From: an uncultured Clostridia bacterium
Lineage (GTDB): Bacteria > Bacillota > Clostridia > Christensenellales > Aristaeellaceae
Reading direction: 5' to 3'
Assembly (NCBI GenBank): GCA_934643825.1
Contig: CAKUCW010000022.1
Location: 1-42,521, forward strand
Length of the DNA: 42,521 nt
Under the pieces are notes generated by a model. It was not told the origin of the DNA and searched no databases. It saw only the letters and a list, made by a program, of their open reading frames with translations. The position numbers and the translations under genes were made by a program. Below, in pieces: positions 38,593-42,521 of the stretch; within the stretch, counting starts at the first letter, position 1, and each line of letters begins with the position of its first letter.

Positions 38593-39636
38593 TTACTGCG
38601 CAACCTTGAGCGCGGCACGAGCACCGTCGTAGTCAGAGTCGGTCGCAACGGCATAGCCGGTGTGGCTGTACACGCTGAAGATCTCCTGACCTTCCGGCGT
38701 GTTGATGACGTTGATCAGAGCCTGCTGCATCGCGGCGATGAACTCCGGATTGTAAACGTCCGCGTTCGCCTTCGTGATGGAAACGGTATCGTTGTAGATG
38801 CCCGGGGTAACGCCGATGACGTTCAGCTCATTCCAGATGGAATCGGTGCGGCCCATGCCAGCCTTGCCGGTTTCGTCGTTCTGACCGGTCGGGAGCGTCC
38901 AAGCGGCTTCGTAGTCGTTACGGCCGTCGGCGTAGCAAACGATGATGTCAACCGCTTCAGCGGCAGCCTGAGCGAAAGCATCGCCATAGCCGGCCAGCGT
39001 GATGACGTTCGGCAGATCGGTGACCTTCTTGCCGTAGTGATCCTGCAGCCAGAGGGTCGGGTAGATGTAACCGGCGGAAGAAGAGTTCTTCAGCACAGCC
39101 CAGTTCGCCTTGGAGAGGTCGTCCCAAGTCAGCTCTTCGCCGGCGTTGACCTTCGCGGCAAGCTCCTTGCCGTAAGCGGAAGGCGTGGCGTAGATGAGGG
39201 AGCGATAGAAGGTGACCTGCGGGCCGTTCTTCAGGGTCTTGTTGGCGTCGCCGTTCCAGGTCTTGGGGTCTTCGCTGTCGTTGGACAGACCCGCACGGGT
39301 AGCGGTCAGGATGACATCCACGTCGTCGCTGAACAGCGCGTAGGTGCCGCCCGGCAGCCAGCCCAGATCGACGGTGCCGGCAGCCATCGCTTCGCCGGTC
39401 GCTTCGTAGTTGGTGCCGACCGTGATGTTGATGTCCTTCACGTCATAGCCCTGTTCGAGCAGCGCAGCCTTGAGCAGCTCCGGCAGGTTCTTGGTGCCGG
39501 TGATGATGACGTCAGCGTCCTTGGAAGGAACGAACTGAAGCTCAAGGGTACGGTCAATAGAAACAGTGTCAGCCATTGCAGCGATGGCGAAAATGCACAT
39601 CAGCGCGGCAAGGGCAAGAGTCAGGAGCTTTTTCAT
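38593..39636 (-). CDS. phnD: Phosphonate/phosphate-type substrate-binding protein PhnD, no lipobox
   Basis: This is the 347-residue SBP heading the phnDCEE locus. Family features include LQFVPSKDADVIITGTKNLPELLKAALLEQGYDVKDINI, AAGTVDLGWLPGGTYALF, and SSSAGYIYPTLWLQDHYGK. AAGGAGG precedes the ATG. The signal peptide ends AMA before DTVS. Cys14 has Met before it, so it is no lipobox. The binding protein could serve phosphonates, phosphite or a related oxyanion. No C-P lyase genes are in the window. It is divergent from the MATE gene across 274 bases that hold both promoters. Confidence 0.92.
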   Translation of the reverse strand: MKKLLTLALAALMCIFAIAAMADTVSIDRTLELQFVPSKDADVIITGTKNLPELLKAALLEQGYDVKDINITVGTNYEATGEAMAAGTVDLGWLPGGTYALFSDDVDVILTATRAGLSNDSEDPKTWNGDANKTLKNGPQVTFYRSLIYATPSAYGKELAAKVNAGEELTWDDLSKANWAVLKNSSSAGYIYPTLWLQDHYGKKVTDLPNVITLAGYGDAFAQAAAEAVDIIVCYADGRNDYEAAWTLPTGQNDETGKAGMGRTDSIWNELNVIGVTPGIYNDTVSITKANADVYNPEFIAAMQQALINVINTPEGQEIFSVYSHTGYAVATDSDYDGARAALKVAQ

Positions 39637-39684
39637 AGCTAAATCCTCCTTGATGTTTCACGCGGTTCTTTAGTTGACGGATAC

Positions 39685-39713
39685 AGTATAGCACAGGTTG
39701 AAGAATGAAAAAA
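39685..39713 (-). promoter_or_regulatory. Possible promoter of phnD
   Basis: On the minus strand TATACT (39690-39685) lies 17 bases from a T-only hexamer (39713-39708), about 50 bases upstream of the start. The -10 is good, the -35 poor, which would fit a promoter that needs an activator such as PhoP. No clear Pho box is seen. Confidence 0.35.
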
Positions 39714-39846
39714 GAGGTAAAACGGCAAAAGTTCGCCTTTTTTTTCAACCGCTCGGCGTTTTGTTAAAATTAAGGAAAGCAAATTATACAAATGATGAAA
39801 AACAGTTCAAAAAATACGGAAGAATGGGAAAAACGATTTTACCCGG

Positions 39847-39875
39847 TTGATGTTTGTTCTTAAAAAAGCTATAAT
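39847..39875 (+). promoter_or_regulatory. Promoter of the MATE gene
   Basis: TTGATG (39847-39852) and a perfect TATAAT (39870-39875) are 17 bases apart, 35 bases before the start codon. Confidence 0.65.
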
Positions 39876-39910
39876 CAAAGTTCGGGAATTTATAGCGTGA
39901 GGGATGTACC

Positions 39911-41272
39911 ATGAAGAAGGAAAACGACCTCGGACGGGATAAAATCAGTTCGCTGGTGCTGAAAATAGCGCTGCCGAGCATGCTGGCGCAGTTCGTCAGC
40001 GTGCTGTACAGCATCGTGGACAGAATGTACATCGGGCATATCGCGAACGTGGGCGAAATCGCGCTGGCGGGCGTCGGTGTCTGCGGCCCGGTGGTGACGA
40101 TGGTCGGATCGGCGGCAGTCTGGATCTCGTGGGGCGGTTCGCCGCTGATGGGCATCCGAATGGGCGAGGGAAAACAGGAGGAAGCGCAGCGCATTTTGCG
40201 GACGTGCTTTGCAATGCTGCTCGTTTTCTCGCTGGCGATGATGGCGCTGGTCATCCCGCTTCGTGCGCCGATGCTCCGCTTTTTCGGCGCAAGCGAGACC
40301 ATCTACCCCTATGCGGATGCTTATTTCACGGCATATCTCGCCGGAACGGTGTTTGCGCTGCTGGCGACGGGGCTGAACCAATTGATCATTGCGCAGGGCT
40401 TTGCGGCGCAGGCGATGAAACTGGTCGTATTGGGTGCGGCGATGAACATCGCGCTCGATCCGGTGTTCATCTTTGTTTTGAAAATGGGCGTGCGCGGCGC
40501 GGCGGTCGCGACAGTGCTATCCCAAATGGCAAGCGCAACGGGTGCGCTGCTCTTTCTGCATGGAAAGCGGGCGACGGTTCGCCTGACGTGCGGAAGCATC
40601 AGCCTGCCTGCGGCAAAAAAGGTACTGACACTGGGTTTCACGCCTTTTGCCATCATCGCCATTGACAACGTGATGCTTATCGCGATGAATGCCATTCTGC
40701 AAAAGTACGGCGGCGCGGAGATGGGCGACAGGCTCGTGACCTGCGCGGTTATCGCGCAGAGCTTCATGCTGGTGATGACGATGCCGCTGGGAGGTATCTC
40801 CGGAGGCACGCAGTCCATCCTCTCCTATAACTATGGCGCAGGGCAGTTCGACCGCGTCCGCACGGCGCAGAGGTATATCCGTCGGCTCTGCATGGGCTTT
40901 ACGGCGGTGATGATGGTGCTGGCGTTTGCGGCGGGCGGGCTGTTTGTTCGCCTGTTCACGCAGGATGAAGAGGTCGCAAGGCTCTCTGTCTGGGCGATTC
41001 GCGTCTGCATGCTGGCGGCGATTCCGCTCGGCGCACAGTATGCGATTGTGGATGGTTTCACGGCGCTTGGACAGGTCAAGCTATCCTTCCTGCTGTCGTT
41101 TTTCCGCAAGGCGGCGTATTTTGCTGCGCTGTTTGCGCTCCCCGTGCTTTTCGGTGCAAAAGCAGCATTCTTTGCCGAACCGGTCAGCGACATCCTCGGA
41201 CCGCTTGCTTCGACAATCACCTATAAATGGACCATCGACCGCGTGTTGAGCGACGGTCATGCGCGAATATAA
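39911..41272 (+). CDS. MATE-family efflux transporter (MepA-like)
   Basis: The protein has 453 residues and twelve predicted membrane segments in two MatE halves. The N-terminus (GRDKISSLVLKIALPSMLAQFVSVLYSIVDRMYIGHI) and the block VGEIALAGVGVCGPVVTMV are typical of the DinF/MepA clade, as is the second-half PLGGISGGTQSILSYNYGA. MATE proteins export cationic drugs or metabolites in exchange for H+ or Na+. The ribosome site is weak (GAGGGATG before the ATG). It is followed after nine bases by the methyltransferase gene, probably on one message. Confidence 0.92.
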   Translation: MKKENDLGRDKISSLVLKIALPSMLAQFVSVLYSIVDRMYIGHIANVGEIALAGVGVCGPVVTMVGSAAVWISWGGSPLMGIRMGEGKQEEAQRILRTCFAMLLVFSLAMMALVIPLRAPMLRFFGASETIYPYADAYFTAYLAGTVFALLATGLNQLIIAQGFAAQAMKLVVLGAAMNIALDPVFIFVLKMGVRGAAVATVLSQMASATGALLFLHGKRATVRLTCGSISLPAAKKVLTLGFTPFAIIAIDNVMLIAMNAILQKYGGAEMGDRLVTCAVIAQSFMLVMTMPLGGISGGTQSILSYNYGAGQFDRVRTAQRYIRRLCMGFTAVMMVLAFAAGGLFVRLFTQDEEVARLSVWAIRVCMLAAIPLGAQYAIVDGFTALGQVKLSFLLSFFRKAAYFAALFALPVLFGAKAAFFAEPVSDILGPLASTITYKWTIDRVLSDGHARI

Positions 41273-41281
41273 GGAGGAACC

Positions 41282-42187
41282 ATGGAGATTTCCGCTTTTC
41301 TCTCTGAAAAACTGACAGCGCAGTACGGCGATGAAGCCGCACGCATTTTTGCGGGATTTTCGGCTCGGCGCCTGACGACCCTGCGCGTCAATCGACTTAA
41401 AACGGATGCGGATTCGGTGCGCCGCGCCCTTGCCGACGCGGGCATTGAAACGCAGACAGCGGCATGGAGCGAGGATGCGCTCATTCTGTTGAACGCGAAG
41501 GAGGACGCTGTTTCTGCGCTGCCGATGTTTGAAAACGGCGAAATCTACATGCAGAGCCTCTCTTCCATGATTCCGCCGATCGTGCTGGGCGCAAAGCCGG
41601 ATGAGAATGTATTGGATATGGCGGCGGCGCCCGGCGGAAAGACGACGCAGATTGCGGCGCTGACCGGCGGACGGGCGATGATCACCGCCTGTGAGCGCAA
41701 CAAAATGCGTGCCGACCGTTTGCGCTACAACATCGAACGACAGGGTGCGCCGCGTGTGACCGTGATGAATATGGATGCGCGTCAGCTGGATGACCTGTTC
41801 GCGTTTGACCGCATTCTGCTCGATGCGCCGTGCAGCGGAAGCGGAACGGTGACGGAAGGTTCGCACGGGCAGTTCTCCAAGGATTACCTTGATCGGACGG
41901 TGAAAATGCAGAAGACCCTGCTGGATAAAGCCATTCGCCTGCTCAAGCCGGGTCATGAGCTGGTGTATTCGACCTGCTCCGTGTTCCGGGATGAGAACGA
42001 AGAGGTTATCGCGTCTGCGCTGAAAAAAGGCGGCGTGAGCATCGTGCCCATTGATGACACGGCGTTTGAGGGCATGCCAAAGCTGCCGACAACGATTGAA
42101 GGCACGCTGTGTGTCTGCCCGGATGAGCGGTATGAAGGTTTCTTCGTGGCAAAGCTGAAAAAGGCGGAAAAAGGCAAGAAGAAATGA
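41282..42187 (+). CDS. RNA m5C methyltransferase, RsmB/RsmF (NOL1/NOP2/Sun) family
   Basis: The protein has 301 residues. The SAM-binding motif is AAAPGGKT (residues 114-121), motif IV is DAPCSGSGT with Cys184, and motif VI is STCSVF with the catalytic Cys232. These are all the catalytic elements of 5-methylcytosine RNA methyltransferases. The N-terminal part (ISAFLSEKLTAQYGDEAARIFAGF, then RRLTTLRVNRLK) matches the RsmF-type ferredoxin-like domain. The C-terminal PUA-like region of full RsmF (about 450 residues) is absent, as in short Firmicutes members. AAGGAGG precedes the ATG. The target is probably 16S rRNA or tRNA. Confidence 0.9.
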   Translation: MEISAFLSEKLTAQYGDEAARIFAGFSARRLTTLRVNRLKTDADSVRRALADAGIETQTAAWSEDALILLNAKEDAVSALPMFENGEIYMQSLSSMIPPIVLGAKPDENVLDMAAAPGGKTTQIAALTGGRAMITACERNKMRADRLRYNIERQGAPRVTVMNMDARQLDDLFAFDRILLDAPCSGSGTVTEGSHGQFSKDYLDRTVKMQKTLLDKAIRLLKPGHELVYSTCSVFRDENEEVIASALKKGGVSIVPIDDTAFEGMPKLPTTIEGTLCVCPDERYEGFFVAKLKKAEKGKKK

Positions 42188-42264
42188 CGCCGCGGCGGTG
42201 AAAAGCCATCACAGCGACGAAGCAGAAGGTTCGGCAAAATACGCCAATGATCCAAAAAGAACGG

Positions 42265-42297
42265 ACGTGCGCTCCCTGAGCAGGGGCGCACGTTTGT
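42265..42297 (+). terminator. Terminator after the methyltransferase gene
   Basis: The stem ACGTGCGC (42265-42272) with GCGCACGT (42286-42293), extended by an inner CCCT/AGGG pairing, is followed by TTGTCATT. It lies about 75 bases after the stop. The remaining DNA up to 42411 shows no gene. Confidence 0.75.
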
Positions 42298-42411
42298 CAT
42301 TATGCTTATATCGCATGTGTAAGTTTTTTAATCAATACGGGAATTGTTTCGGAGAATCAGGGCGCGATCATGCGGGATGTAAAAAAATCTCAAAAAACTT
42401 TCCGAAAAGGC

Positions 42412-42440
42412 TTGCATTTTTGCGCGAAATCTGTTAAAAT
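42412..42440 (+). promoter_or_regulatory. Promoter of tRNA-Thr
   Basis: TTGCAT (42412-42417) and TAAAAT (42435-42440) are 17 bases apart, 16 bases before the mature tRNA. Confidence 0.65.
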
Positions 42441-42456
42441 ACTATTCGTTGCCGAT

Positions 42457-42521
<65 letters not shown>

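Overview
The window looks like chromosomal DNA of a GC-rich member of the Clostridia (Bacillota), probably a gut organism. It carries RNase J instead of an RNase E-type degradosome nuclease, a LytR-CpsA-Psr cell-wall ligase, an ECF-type S component, XpaC- and YwiB-family genes, and -35/-10 promoters with 17-base spacing. I cannot name a genus. Most genes serve uptake: four ABC importers are encoded here (methionine, oligopeptide, sugar and phosphonate type).

Layout. 1-625: remains of an AT-rich accessory element (one gene cut by the window edge, one frameshifted gene). 918-3495: metNIQ methionine importer. 3.5-4.0 kb: a MITE-like element lodged in a terminator, then a dispersed repeat. 4008-9429: oppBCDFA peptide importer, followed by an inverted second copy of the MITE-like element and a cytoplasmic M14 carboxypeptidase (9666-11072) that could process imported peptides. 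11.3-11.8 kb: an IS3/IS150-family remnant and a repeat. 11773-15000 (minus): LCP ligase, AI-2E-family permease, XpaC-like protein. 15389-17761: RNase J with a very long basic disordered N-terminus. 17928-19124 (minus): M20 amidohydrolase. 19460-24360: GH3 N-acetylhexosaminidase plus a sugar SBP and two permeases without an ATPase. 24492-25448: Rsm22-family methyltransferase, abutting without spacer a convergent ECF S component. 26407-30832: two tandem GT-C-like membrane proteins, YwiB, an unknown protein and an MBL-fold hydrolase.

31022-33430 is an AT-rich island holding one 802-residue calcineurin-like phosphoesterase with large unrecognised N- and C-terminal regions. It is the best candidate for an undescribed function. 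Next on the minus strand come a decayed 2,4-diaminopentanoate dehydrogenase-like pseudogene, a 5'-nucleotidase and phnDCEE (order of transcription phnD, phnC, phnE, phnE, nucleotidase). The right end holds a MATE exporter, an RsmF/RsmB-type m5C methyltransferase and a tRNA-Thr(GGU) cut by the window edge.

Two themes cross the window. First, the intergenic DNA is crowded with structured repeats: a 123-125 bp element found twice inside duplicated terminators; a 150-205 bp family sharing GGCTGTCAAG inverted termini; a row of five perfect hairpins; and about 80 bp GC-rich repeats. One of these follows each of the four SBP genes. Second, all four SBPs have ordinary signal peptides with no lipobox cysteine, which is unusual for an organism that otherwise looks Gram-positive.
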